From: Edaphochlamys debaryana
Lineage: Eukaryota; Chlorophyta; Chlorophyceae; Chlamydomonadales
Length of the DNA stretch: 64,000 nt
Assembly (NCBI GenBank): GCA_016858145.1
Contig: JAEHOE010000086.1
Coordinates: forward strand, 496,001-560,000
Direction: 5' to 3'
Shown: positions 38,370 through 50,821 of the stretch, in pieces
Layout: the number at the start of each line of letters is the position of its first letter
How positions within the stretch are numbered: the first letter of the stretch is position 1
Notes under the pieces: generated by a model
Told to the model about the DNA's origin: nothing
Seen by the model: the letters and a program-made list of their open reading frames with translations, nothing else
Database searches by the model: none
Translations under genes and position numbers: made by a program

Positions 38370-41300
38370 ATGGCCCTTCGCCACTACAGTTTGGCCGGGA
38401 ATCCCCTAATCCCCTTGGATGCATTGTACCCGACCACTCAGATTGAGAGCGTGGAGGACTACACGCCTCTACGCCAAGTCGGCGAGGGAGCGTATGCCAT
38501 TGTCTATGAGGCTCTGCACAGGCCCACGGGGAGCACTTTCGTCGTGAAGCGCTTCAAGTTTGCCCACAGGGACGCACAGGTAAGCTGCATAGCCTGCGTA
38601 AATAGGGTATACGTGCGTGCATGCACTCACGCGGAGGGCTCCAGGACTCACCCGGGTTCGGTCCGAGTAGCGCACCAGGACTCTCCGCTCCCCGCCGGCT
38701 GCCGTCACGGCACCACGGTGGTGCGTGGCCTCGTCAGGGCACAGACAGGTTAGGTATCTGGGCACTAAGCGCGAACGACAAGCCGGATGCCCATCTGCGC
38801 CGGCATCACGCCCCCTCAGGTGCAGCGCCTGGCAGTGCGCGAGCTGCGCGTGTTGGCCAGCCTCCCTCCCCACCCCAACGTCGTGCAGCTGCTCAGCTCC
38901 TTCCGGAGGTGCGTGGGCAGGGCGCCACGTCGGTCGGGGAGCCCTGAAGCGCATAGGTCCTTCAACTAGTTCATTCCGAGGCACTCATAGAAGGGCGGGG
39001 CTTCTTACCCTCTGACGACACGCGCTCTCGCTATCTGAGGCTTGGCCCTGCCCTCTGATGTCTGACTAGTCTGCTGCCTTCCTCACGAACCTCCCAAACA
39101 CATACAGCGGCTCCGGGCGGCCGTACATGGCTTTTGAGCGCATGGGAAGAGACTTGGAGCAGGTACGTGCGTAAGAATCGCCCATGATAATCCCGGACAT
39201 TGGGGTGCCACAGTAGTGGTTTTAGTTCTGTGATGGGCTGCGTCTCATCACCGCACCCACCTACTTACCTTCCGTTTGCTAACTCATCACCCGCTCACAG
39301 GAGATGGCCCGCTATCCCGGCCACCGCCTGCCCCCGGCCCTGCTGCGGGCGGTGGCTTGGCAGCTGCTGGGAGCACTGGAGCACTGCCACAGCCACGGGG
39401 TGAGGGCGAGATCTTGCTGGCCTGAAGCCAGTCGGCGTGCATGTCAGCCCCTTAGCATCCCCGTAACATCTATCGGTTACACCACACCACCTGCCAAACC
39501 CTCCACCCGTTAGGTCATACATCGCGACGTCAAGCCCAGCAACGTCCTGATCGACACCCGCGAGGGGGACAGCGGCGAGCCGACGCCCGTGGTCAAGCTG
39601 TGCGACTGTGAGGAAGGGGGCAGGGTTGGGGGCTGCAGTGCTACTGGCTGTTCAGTCCGGGCAATGGGTGCCTCAGGGCAGGGCACACAAGGCTCCCAGT
39701 AGCCTCATAGTAGCGACTGTGAGAGCGGTTGGACGAGGAGCGCACTTGCCTTGTGATGGACTCAAACATGGGTGGCTAATGACCAAGGGGAGCAGGTGGT
39801 TAGCCATCGCTCTTGCTCTCCCCTCTCCACCCTGCCGCAGTCGGCCTAGCGCGCTGGCACGCGTCAAAGCCGTCCTCGTTAGGCTCGTTTGCTCTCAGTC
39901 CTCAACACTCTTACCTGCCCTGCTAATCCTTTGCTTGCTTTGCGCTCCTTTCCCCACCCCACGACAGTCGGCCTAGCGCGCTGGCTCCCGGGGGCCGACC
40001 CCGAGTCCCGTGGACTGGCGGGCCGGCGGGAGCCCGCGGCGGTGGCGGAGGCGTCTGTGCGTCCGGCCTCTCATGGCGAGCCCCTGTCAAGCTACGTCGT
40101 CAGCCGCTGGTACCGAGCGCCCGAGGTACGCCGATAGATCCGTGATCCCAGCCCAGTTTCTTGGGGTCAAGTGCATCTCAGCCAGCCTTCTGCGTCCCCC
40201 TGGACGACATGCACCACTCGTGGCAAGCAAACCGGCATCCCTTTCCCACCAGTCGCTGCTGTAGTGTGCTCCCCCGCAAGCCGTTCAAGTTTCCTTCCCT
40301 CCCGCCCTGTCCTCATGTCGTACCGTGTCATCCTACCTCAGCTGCTGGTGGGCAATCGCCTGTACGGCACCCCCGTGGACGTGTGGGCCGCGGGCTGCAC
40401 CCTGGCGGAGCTGGCGACGGGACAGACCCTGTTCCCGGGTGCGTGGTTCGCCTGGGGCGGTTGCTGCCTGGAGCCGCCCAACACGGAGCCAGCGGGAGCC
40501 GCCGCTTGCCCGCTGCACGCATGCTCGCCGCCCGCATGCATTCGCCGAGCTCGAACCTCGCTCATCATGCGATTGTCCCTCCGTCTACGCCCAGGTTCGT
40601 CCGAGTCAGACCAGCTTTGGATCATGGTCCGGGCGCTGGGCCCCGTGCCCCGAGGCGCCCACAAGGCCAGCGGCGGGTCAGGGAGCAGTCGAGCCGGCTG
40701 CGCCCCGCCCAGCGTCTCAATACCCGCCGGCAGGGCTCTGGCCACGAGGCTGGGGGTGAGTTGCCTGGTATCGCGGCTGAGCTCTAACGGGAAAGCCTTC
40801 TGCCCAGTCCGCTATCACGTGGGGCTGATGGTTGGGCGGTTGAGTGGTATCCAGTTGAACCTACAACTGAACCGTGCCCCACCCTCCGCCCCGCAGCCGC
40901 TTGTGGATCCCGGCCTGCTCCAGGTCATCGGGCGGTGCCTCACCATGGACCCGGCGCTGCGCCCCACCGCCGCGCAGCTGCGCAGCCTGCCCTACTTCCA
41001 CGGACTGAGCGAACCCGCCGCCTGCACCCCACCGGCCCCTCGGCTCCCAGAGCCCCCAACCGGTCCCCCGAGCTCCGGGCTCCAGTCCCCACGCGCTCAC
41101 CTTCACACCGCTCCCGCGGCCTCCAAGCTGCCGTCCCACGCTTCATCAGTCGCTGCGGTGTCGCCTGCCGCGGCGGCGGACATGCTACCCGCTGCTCCGC
41201 TGCCTCTGCCTTCACGGTCTCTGCACCCCGCATCCTCTGCAGCTCGATGGCGTCGCGACTCCACCGTTCGGCGCGCTACAAACTCTACCGTCGGCACGCT

Positions 41301-43140
41301 CAAGACAACGGCCCCCGCCGCAGCGCCTTGCGGCGAGGGCTCCCCGCGCATGGTCGCTGGAGCCCCCGTGGCGACACAGCTCAGCCGGAGCCTCTCCTGC
41401 GCCCCGGGCGGTGCCCTCAGAAGCACCGGGTCAATCGTACCGGCCGTACTCCGCACCGCTGCATCATGCGACGCTGCCGGTGCCGGGGTTAGAGAGGCCC
41501 CACCGTCGCCTTCCTCGTCCGCCCAGCTGGTGCCACACGCGGCAGCAGCCAGCCGCCACCAGCTGCCGCCGCCGCCGCGCCTCCTGGACACCGCGCCCGC
41601 AGAGATCTGTGACGCCGCCGCACGGAGCGCTGCCCGTGCAGAGACGACCGCCCTCGACTGCGCTGAATGTACTAATACGGCGATCTCCGACGTGGGCCTG
41701 CTGACGTCCTCAGCGCTCTACGGCAGGGGCTCAACGCACGTGAGCCGTTCCTGTACGGTTGTCATTGACACCCTCGCTTCCCCGGGCATCACGGCCTCCC
41801 GGCCGCCACGCACACCACCCGCCTCTCCCGGGCAAGAGCACGGCCAGATGCTGCCGTCTCTGAGGCTCGATCAGGGGCTGCCGTTGCACTCCCCCGCTGC
41901 TGCCTCGGCCGTTGCGCCGACGCGCAGTGACGTCAGCTGGGGCCCGGCGGTTCCCTGCGCGCTAGCGCTGCTCCGGGGTACCCAGCAGGCGCAAGGCATG
42001 GTTGCATTTGGCGCCAGCTCGGCCGGCGGCGAAGGCACCGCCGACGCCACCGCCCTCGTGGGCCGGCGGGCGTCCACCGCCGTGCTGGCGCGCCTGAGCA
42101 TCCCGGGGCATGCACCGACGACGACGGCGGTGGCGCCACCGCCGGCGGCGGATGCAGCATCTGGCCCCATATCTCCTGCTGACTCAGCATCCCCTCGGGC
42201 GCCGCGCAGCAGCGGGGCCGCGGGGTGGGCCGCAGGTCTGCTCCGACGCCTCGGCGCCTGCCAGGCCGCCGCCCCGCGCTGTGTGGCCCCGCTGCCACCA
42301 CCCTCACCGCCGCCTCGCCACGGGCTGTGCGCTGACGTCAGCGACGTCTCCGCACATGTCGGGAAGCATTCGACCCTAGCACCGCCCTTGCAGAGGAATC
42401 CATCCGCCAGCGTGACACTTCCCGCCGTGGCGTCACGGGGCGACCGGTCCCAGCCGCCGCCGGCTGCGGCCTCCGCCGCCAATGGCGCGCCGTCGCACCT
42501 CCCAGCCGTGCCGGGTGCGGCGCATGGCGGGTCCTTGCATGGCCGCATCTACCTCACGGCGCCCTTGGAGTCGCCCTCCACTGGGGCGGCACGAGGCGAC
42601 CTGCTGACGGCAGCGGGCCAGCATGCGCCGCCGCCGCCCCGAGCCGCCGCCGCCGCCGCCACCACCTGCGGCCCGCTGCGCAACACCCTACGCCGCGACC
42701 CCAGCGCCATGGATGGAAAGGCGCCGCCCAAGCCCATCTCTCTCGCGGCGTGGCTTGCAGCAAACTCGGTAGACCAGCCCGCCCCCGCGGAGCGTGCGAC
42801 CGAGGCGGGCAGGAGCGCCTGGCTCCTCCCGCCAGCTGTGTCCACGTCAGCTGGCGTGGAGCTCACCGGGGCGAGCTCTGGCACGGTCGACGACGACGAC
42901 AATGTCCAGCAGCAGGCTCGCCGGACGGCAGCAAGTGAGGGCGTCCTGTTTGCCGCTTCAAGCGATCCCTGGACCCCTGGTGCATGCGCCGTGACGCCGT
43001 GTGGCTGCCGGTGGCTGGAGCCCCGGTCCCCCGTCAGCGAGGACGGGGGCCGTGTGGACGCCCCTGCGCTGGTCAGGGCGATTGCAAGGAGAATGAGGAA
43101 GGTGCTTGCAGGGGCGCGTGCCTTGTCGGTCACAAGTTGA
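38370..43140 (+). CDS. CDKL-like protein kinase C
   Basis: Exons: 38370-38579, 38820-38908, 39108-39162, 39301-39399, 39514-39607, 39968-40125, 40342-40438, 40595-40755, 40897-43140; 1068 residues. The start ATG sits in gaccATGgcc, a good algal context. Motifs: GEGAYAIVY (38-46), Lys60, HRD 154-156, DFG 182-184, SSYVVSRWYRAPE (so the TxY position is SSY, and the residue before RWY is Ser rather than Thr), [13 protein letters not shown]. The tail has LSRSLSCA and PISLAAWLA and ends LVRAIARRMRKVLAGARALS, five residues longer than in its sisters. Exon 6 has a decoy duplicate of its first 17 bp in the intron at 39841. Much of intron 5 matches B at its start and D at its end, suggesting conversion from both sides. 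Confidence 0.88.
39841..39857 (+). other. Duplicated start of kinase C exon 6 with its own acceptor
   Basis: tcggcctagcgcgctgg follows gccgcag here and recurs at 39968-39984 after cgacag. The second copy is the working exon because only it continues to the RWYRAPE motif. Splicing to the first copy would read DFGLARW and reach a TAA after about 23 more codons. Confidence 0.8.
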
Positions 43141-43288
43141 CAAGCGGGGCGCCCCCATGGGGGCGGAAAAGGGCTGAGCCCCTCACCCATCTGCTACGCG
43201 ACCCATTCCCCGCGGTAACTGTGGGCGCACTATACTCCAACCGAGCTTTAATGCGTGGATAGCAGGTTGTCGGGGGACTCGCGCGCAC

Positions 43289-43335
43289 GCACGCACGCCA
43301 ACACGGGGTAATCTACGCGCCGGGGGCTAAGCCCC
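43289..43335. repeat. Inverted partner of the 36.2-kb hairpin element
   Basis: 43289-43313 is the exact reverse complement of 36237-36261. It is followed by a small hairpin (ggggc-taa-gcccc, 43323-43335), mirroring the arrangement at 36.2 kb. Confidence 0.65.
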
Positions 43336-44239
43336 AAAAGCCGGAAACACATTCATAGTTGCGTGGCGGTGCCTAAAGTCTATTTGAGCCGCCAATGCGC
43401 CGCCGCCACGCTGCTGCGTGCTCCCACCGCAGAGGTGTGGGGCTTATCTAGAGGGCCCACGAAGAGTGGTTCTTAAATGAGGCAGGGCACCCATTGCTGC
43501 CTCTGTTTGGAGTACTGCTTACGGGGTCGTCTGGAGTGAACGTGCTCACTGACTCGTCGCTTTTTTGCATGCCGTTGGGTTAAGGGATCGAGCCACTTTC
43601 CCAAGCAACGAGCGGTGCACTGGGCAGGTGTGAATGTGCTCGAGCCATCTCTGCTTGCTGCAGAGGCTCTGTACTTCATGCCACGCAAATCACCCACAAA
43701 GAGACACTCGATGACACACGATGGCACGCGCTTATAAGACTGGAGTGCAGAGCTGTAGGGCAAGCTTGCCGCATGCATGGGGATTATATTCATTGAGCGC
43801 TGTATGCAGCCAGAGTATTGTATCATCCGGTCCCTCTGGGGGATGGGTGTCATGGGCGAGTGATGAGGGAGGGCGCTGCGCTAAGGTTGCATGCAGGGGG
43901 GCTGCCCGAGGCTGAAGCCTGCAGGGTGTGTTGCGTGGGCGCGCGGGGACTTACGGGAGGGACATGCAGGCACGCAGGTAGGTAACGGATGCCCCCTGGT
44001 CCAACGCCGTGCCCTGGCGGAGGCCCTGGGTCAGCTGATGGATGCCGTCGTGTTTGACGGAGGTGACAACGGGGGTTTGACGTGGACGAAGTGAGGTGCG
44101 CACTGCTGCGGCAGTGCCTCCACGGTCCTGGGCACCTGAGGGGGGACGAAGTGTCGAGTGCTTCAATGTAGCGAAGGCGGGCTGTTTGCCGCGCAGCCAC
44201 TGGGCCGTGCGCGACAGGAGACAGAAAGGGCGGGCGGGG

Positions 44240-44330
44240 GAGAAGTTGAGGCAGACAGACATATGTCACAGGTGTTGACCCAACCCGCACGCTCGGTTAG
44301 GGCCAGAGTCGGGGCCTGGTGGTCGGGGCC
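44240..44330. repeat. Dispersed repeat copy 2
   Basis: It matches 8560-8655 around acaggtgttgacccaacccg, including the downstream agagtcgggg stretch. Here it lies in intergenic DNA. Confidence 0.6.
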
Positions 44331-45753
44331 TGGTGGTCGGGGCCGAGTCTCGTGCAACGATTTTGGGACCAGGCTTGACCCCGCTCGACGACCCAGCGGC
44401 TGGCTTCAGCCAAATCCAGTACCTTTCGGTAACCGGGAAGCCATCGATGAGTAAATGGATTTACGCGTACAGCCACCCCGTCGTGGGCATCACGTTGTGG
44501 CTGGTGGGGATGAGTGCTGCACGCACGGGATGGTAGGTCCTATCTGTCAGGGTGGTCAGGGTGAGGAGGCTGCCGGTTATTGCTGGGGCCTTCCACCGTT
44601 TGGGGTCAACGCCGGCGGACACACGGGGAGCCCACCCGACGGCGGCCCCCGATGGCCCCCACCCTCTTCGCCAACTGCCTGTCTGGGATGTCGCCCTCGG
44701 CAAGCGGTACAGCTACGGAGAAAGCCGTACCGGTGATGCTCCCGCACAGACACGTCGAAGAGAAGGGCAGTGCTGCTCGCGTTGCCAAACACGCGCGAGC
44801 TTTGGCGGGGACGGGTCCGTAAGTGTCGCTACGTGTCGGCCAAACTGCCCGTTTTTTCTCAGTGCCCACCTCCATCCTCAACAGTCAATTCCAGGAAGCA
44901 CATGTCATGCAATCATAGATCGGCTGGTCGCAGCTGGTCCTTGGGCTTGTCAGTTTGCTTGTCCAGACTCGTCCCAGTAGCAGAAGAGGGCCCTAGCTTA
45001 TCGACAAGGGTGATTGATGCATTCAGAGCTATTATTGAAGCTGTATAAAATACATTACGCGTCGATTCGAGTCCCGCGCAAGCCTGCGATCACTCGGGTC
45101 GGGATAGCGTTGGCACACTGCACGCACGAGCTTTCCACGGCGCTCGGCAGCAAACACATAGAGGTTGATAATGAGCTCGTCGTCGTAGCCCCAGCTCTCC
45201 CAGGCACGCAATGGCTTCTCTGGCACCGACTAGTAGGCTTTCGCCCACTTTCAGAAGTCGACCACATGTAGAAGTAGCCTAGTGTGGGTTCGGCGAGGTC
45301 CAGAGTCCATCCGGTCTAGCGATACATGCATCGCGCGATGGCACCGACTCGTGTTCTTTAGGGCAGGGCGGCCGAGTGACAATGTCAAGCACGCAGGTGC
45401 GTCGTCACAGCAGGGGGTCCGGGCGCTTGGGCTGCTTAGGGACGAGCAGCAGGTCGGGCGCCGGGGCACGGGCAGGGGGCTGGGCACGGGCCGCTCACAG
45501 GCTGTCTGGCCGAGGGCGACCGGTCCCAGGGCCTCACACGCCCCCCCTGTACGTGGGACACAGTCCAACCTGCCTGTCGGATTCAGTGTATGGGGTGGCC
45601 ACGTGGCATGGCGTGAAAGCTGGCCCCCCGACAGCAGGTGTTGGTCCAGGCACGATCTAGCGAGGGGACAGCCGGGCAGGAGGCGACCGACGGGGCCAGA
45701 CGGGGGCGCACGAATTAACCAACCGCCCCTGTGTTGTTCTTTGAGAGCCTCCA

Positions 45754-48700
45754 ATGAACCCTCTCGGACGCCGCGCACTTTTGCTATCGCTGCAGGAACC
45801 TGGCGGGGGCCCTGAGGACTACATGCCTCTGCGGCAGCTGGGCGAGGGAGGGAGCACGATCCTCTATGAGGCTGTTCACCGGCCCACGGGGAGAGTCGTG
45901 TTGTTGAAGCGTTTCATGGATGCCCACACCGACCGCGAGGTGGGCACCATTGCTGCTGCTGTGATTATGCACCGGGCTGGGGCACAACGGCGGGAGGGTG
46001 GGCACACGGTCCAAAGGCTCAACACACGGGGATGGGGTTGTGAATACATGAGGGGCGGAGCCCGCCGCGTCAACGCGAGAGTCATTGTAAGCCTGCTGAT
46101 GCTGAGCCGGATGCACCGAGGACTGAGCCGGATGCTGAGCTCAACCCGAAGAGCCCGCTGAACCTGTGCCGAAGGCGGCCGAAGCCTTCCCGTACTCGGC
46201 ACGCATGCTCTCCGTCACCTTCATCCGCCCCTCGTGCGGTGCCCCCCCCTTCGCAGTGTGAACGCGAGCTGCGCGTGCTGGCCAGCCTCCCTCCCCACCC
46301 CAACGTCGTGCAGCTGCTCAGCTCCTTCCGGAGGTGCGTGGGGCGCCAGCGAGGAGTGGAGTCCTGTAGCGTGTAGGCCCTGAACCTCGTTCCTGGGCCT
46401 TTACCATAAAGCTTCTGACTCTCGGAGCCATGTAACAGTCTGCCCTCCTCCCGCGCGGACCCCACACACAGCGGCTCCGGGCGGCTCTATATGGCCTTTG
46501 AGCATCTGAGAGGGGACCTGGAGCAGGTGAGACGCGAGGCAACTAGTAGGAGTAAAGATCTGTTGGCGGTGCCCTTCGTGTCGATCCTGTCGGTCCTGTC
46601 GATCCTGTCCTATCCCTTTCCTATATCTCCGCTACCTGTCTTTACTTAAACGGGTCTGCTACATCATTCGCGCATGAGCTAGACCGCACGCTTTGCCCTG
46701 CTGCACGCTTTTGCTCGCAGGAGATGGGCCGCTATCCCGGCCACCGCCTGCCCCCGGCCCTGCTGCGGGCGGTGGCTTGGCAGCTGCTGGGAGCACTGGA
46801 GCACTGTCATAGCCACGGGGTGAGGAGGAGGCCAGAACCCCTGTCACTCGGGGGTGAGGGCAAAAGCTGAAGTGCTGCCCTTGCAGCACCTGCAAGCACC
46901 TCGGGCTCCCCATAGCCTCTGTCAATAGCCTTCCTATCGCACCCCCCAGGTGGTGCACCGCGACGTCAAGCCCAGCAACGTCCTGATCGACACACGCGAG
47001 GGGGACGGCGGCGAGAAGGGTCTGGTCGTCAAGCTCCGTGACTGTGAGTAGTTCCCACCGGTTGCACAAGGAACGGGGGCACTTGCCCAGCTGAGGGTCT
47101 TGGGACGGGGGCACTTACCGGCCGTAGAGCAAGGCAGCATACGGCATAAGGTTTGGCACGCGTCAAAGCAATCCGCATTTGCTCTCAGTCCTCAACGCTC
47201 TTACCTTCCCTGCTAATCCTTTGCTTGCTTGGCGCTCCTTTCCCCACCCCACGACAGTCAGCCTAGCGCAATGGCTTCCGGGGGCCGACCCCGAGTCTTG
47301 CGGACTGGCGGGCCGACGGGAGCCCGCGGGGGTGTCGGAGGCTTCAGAGGCTGCGCTCTCTTGTGGCGAGCCCATGTCTGGCTACATTGGCAGCCGCTGG
47401 TACCGAGCGCCCGAGGTACGGCTGATGAGTGTGATTATAAAATGCGTGCGCAGACATGCTTTGGTGGAGCGCGGCTAGCAGGCTGCATGCCATCCAGCTC
47501 TTTGTTTGCTTCGTGTTCTGGCCCCAGCTGCTCATGGGCGAGCCCTGCCACGGCGCCGCCGCTGACGTGTGGGCGCTCGGATGCACCCTGGCGGAGGCGG
47601 CGACCGGGCGGACCCTGTTCCCGGGTGCGTGCACATGATTTGGGTTGCGATTGAGCAAGAGCATGGGATTTTCCTCTCCTCTCCCCTGCTGCCAAAGCCT
47701 TCGTTACCGGCACCTTTCCTCCAGCCCTAACTCACCGCCTGCGACCGTGCTGTTTTGCAATGGGGCGGCTCCCTTTCAACAGGCTCGACAGACTCCGACC
47801 AGCTTGCAGAAATCGTTCGCGTCCTCGGACCCAAGGCGCAAGGACCACAAGGGCTCACGAGCAGCACTGGAGTCAGCCGCCGGACGCTTGCTTCAGGTGT
47901 AAGCACGGCGCGCTCGAGGCGACGGCAGTGTCCCTACCGGGCCCTCGGACCGAAGCTTGGGGTGAGTCTATCGGACGGAGGCTGGGGCTGCCAGGAGAGG
48001 CGTCAACTGAGGGTCACGGCTCACGGGAGGGAGGACTGGGGAGGGCTGGCCCCACAGGTTATGGCCCCGTGTGGACTGGGGCTGTGCGAAACAGACATGT
48101 TTACACGTTATAAACCTGTACGCTCATAGCATGCCAGAGAATCAACAGGTTGTGGCCCCTGCCCTCGGCCCGAGGCCTCGGGTCAAAGTGGGCGTTCCGA
48201 GTGGGTCGCACAGTCCGTGACCGTGCTTGCCTGCGTGATGCCGTGTTATAATTATGAACAAAAGGCTCATGATGCTAAGCGTGGATGCGTAGAAGCGCGT
48301 TGTTGACGGGTCCAGCGGGAGGCGTCGTTCCGTGGTCCGTGAGACATCCCATGGGCGCCGGGGAGGGTCGGGGTGGTGGCCGTCATGCGTGTCGTGGGCC
48401 GACCTTGCCGACTTCTGACATTTCCGCGTCACAAACGTATAGATGCTCAATAACAGATGCATGTCGTTTACATCTTACAGCTTTGGGTGCGCTGTGTCGC
48501 AAGCTGCGCGGCATAAAGTCAAACCGATTTGGGGCCGAACGTGCGCTGTCCTGATCTTCTTTGACATTGTGAAACAGAGTAACCGGCTTACTACTTACAA
48601 CTTCAGCAACAGACAGTCAATTCATGGTCTGGCGTCGCGAGCGAAACTCCATTGAACCTCCCAAACATGCCCGCACGACATCACGCACACCTCTGAAAGA

Positions 48701-50821
48701 TGTGCAATATGGCTGCCATACTGCCTGCCGCAGGCCGGTGCGGATCCTAACCTGGTGCAGCTCATCGCGGAATGCGTCACCATGGACCCTGCGCACCGCC
48801 CCACCGCTACGCAACTTCGGAAGCTCTCCTACTTCGAGGGCCTCTCCACAGATCCGCTGTCGGAGGGGGTGACGCGATCGCTCTATCCTGCGACCTCGGG
48901 CGGCCGCTTGCGAGAGGCAGTTGAGCGCGTCGCGTGCGCCGCTCGGGCTGAGGCGCTCCTTGCAGTACCGCTACAGGACCGCTCCACCATGGTCACAGCC
49001 AACGCAGCCCTCGTGGCCGCCCGGCTGAGCCGCAGCCTGTCAAGAGCACCGTGCAGCGTGGGCCGGAGTCGCAGCGTCAAGTCACAGGCGGGCATTGCCC
49101 AGTCCACACCGTGCATCTTCAGCTCCGACCCCGCCGCTACCGACGCGGCGGGCAACAGCGACAGGCAGGCGGGTCCCCCGACCCTGCTCCATCGGGGCAA
49201 GCGCCGCTCATCATATCTCCTGGAAGCCCTGCTGGGCACAACGGGATCGGGTACGGCAGCGGACTCTCGCCGTACGTCGAGTGCTGCTTACGCTGCATCA
49301 GCGTCCTCCGTGGGCACGACATCGCCGGGGGCGGGGTCCGAAGCCCTGACGTCATGTGTGCTGTCGCTCCAGCTTGGGCGCACGTCCGGGGGAGGCGCTC
49401 CGTCGGAGCACGGAGCACGGCCGCCGGCCCTGGCATCACCTCTGATCCCGCAACACAGGAGGCTGGCGGCCACAGAGGACGGCCTCAAACTTTCCTGCAA
49501 AGGCAGCGGGAGCCGTGGAAGGGCCACACTACGCTTCGCGGAGCCGCCAGCGGACTCGCCAAGCTGGGAGAGCGGCCGGCTCGCCGGCTGCTCCTTAGCC
49601 GGGGGCTCATACGGGTCAGCTGCTGGCTCAGTGTCCCTGTCCGCTGGTGACCGCTCCGCGGCCTCTGCCGCCGCCTCTCCGCTTGTCCGCGGCCCTGGGT
49701 GCAGCTACAGCAGCAGCGGCTTCCAGGGGCCGCCGAGCCATGCGCCGCGCCGTGCCAGCATCCTGCGGACCGCCTCCGTAGCCGGCGACACGGGCGCCCC
49801 AGACCTGCCGGGGCAAGCGCCGCTGCCCGTCAGCGAGGCCGCGGAGCCCCTGGCGCCCTTCACACCAGGCGGCACCAAGCCATCCAACCATCCCGTCACG
49901 GCCGCCGCCGCCGCTGCCACCCCTATGGCTGCCTCCGTCATGGCTGGGGCGCCGCTGCTGTCCCCAGGCCCGCCCACCACCGAAGCTTTCATTGCAGAGC
50001 TCGAGTCCCTGCTGCTTGCCGCGCCGACGCCACGACGCGAGTCCGGCGCCGTCCGGCCGTCCGATGACTCAGCCGCCGGGGCCGGTGGCCCCGCGGTGGC
50101 GTCGTTCCTGAGCCTGACCTGCCCGCCCCCGCACGGCGCTAGTGGGCCGCTTGTGTTACAGCGGGCAACTGGAGACGAGGTTCAGCACGGGAGGCTGGGC
50201 TGTGGCGATGCAGTGCACGTCGCCAGGAGCCACGGCTTGTCGGCGAGCAGCCCGTCGGCGCCCTGCAACCTCAACCACGCCGCGCGTGTGGCGCCCGCGC
50301 CCGCTGCCCTGCTTGCCTCACCTGGCTCGCCGCCGCAATCGCCGCACAGCGCGTGGGCGGGCGCAGGCGTACCCGGCGGCCGGCCGTGCAGCGCAGGGGC
50401 TCACTCGCCCACTGGGCTGCAGCGGGGGGCGGGCGCCAGCCCCACAGCAGCTGCGCCGGTGACCCCGGCGGAGTCGGGACCGCGGGCCGGCTGCCCCGCG
50501 CCAGCGCTGACCGTGAAAGCTCTTGGCGCCCCTGGCGGTGCGGCTGAGGCCACCGCCGGCTTTGGCTCATTGGATTCCCCAACGCTGGTATTGGCCCGGG
50601 GCCCTGTTCCTGCCGCCGAGGCTAGTGCAGGCCACCTGAAGTCCGCCCCAGGTGCCTTCGGCAGCCGGGTGCTCCCGGCCTGCGGTGATGGTGTGGACAG
50701 CCTCAGAAGGGATGGGCCCGCACCGGTAACGCCGATGACCGTGGGCTCTGGCAAGGGCTTTATGGGGGCATTCGCGGAGAGGATGCGACGGGCGTTTGGA
50801 GGTCTGCGTAACAGCGTATAG
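45754..50821 (+). CDS. CDKL-like protein kinase D, divergent (DFS instead of DFG)
   Basis: Exons: 45754-45939, 46257-46333, 46472-46526, 46721-46819, 46950-47043, 47258-47415, 47528-47624, 47783-47961, 48734-50821; 1010 residues. It is the most divergent copy. The loop is GEGGSTILY with Leu where the usual Val sits; Lys52 and HRD 142-144 are kept; but the metal-binding motif is DFS (170-172) and LARW has become LAQW. The activation segment reads SGYIGSRWYRAPE. Exon 2 is shorter by four codons than in A-C. The tail keeps GRLREAVERV and LSRSLSRA (shared with B) and the C-terminal motif FMGAFAERMRRAFGGLRNSV. The Asp needed for Mg is present, so activity may be altered rather than lost. The 3.0-kb reading frame is intact, which argues against a simple pseudogene. 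Confidence 0.87.

Larger units (their letters stand above)
43141..45753. other. 2.6 kb between kinases C and D, no gene seen
   Basis: It contains an inverted partner of the 36.2-kb element (43289-43335) and a copy of the dispersed repeat seen in the MFAP1 intron (about 44240-44330). Scattered short open frames lack recognisable domains. The kinase D promoter must lie near the right end. Confidence 0.6.

Noticed and set aside
40171..43140. A single 989-codon frame covering the last three exons of kinase C
   Set aside because: The introns happen to stay open, but splice sites and phases conserved in A, B and D show they are introns.
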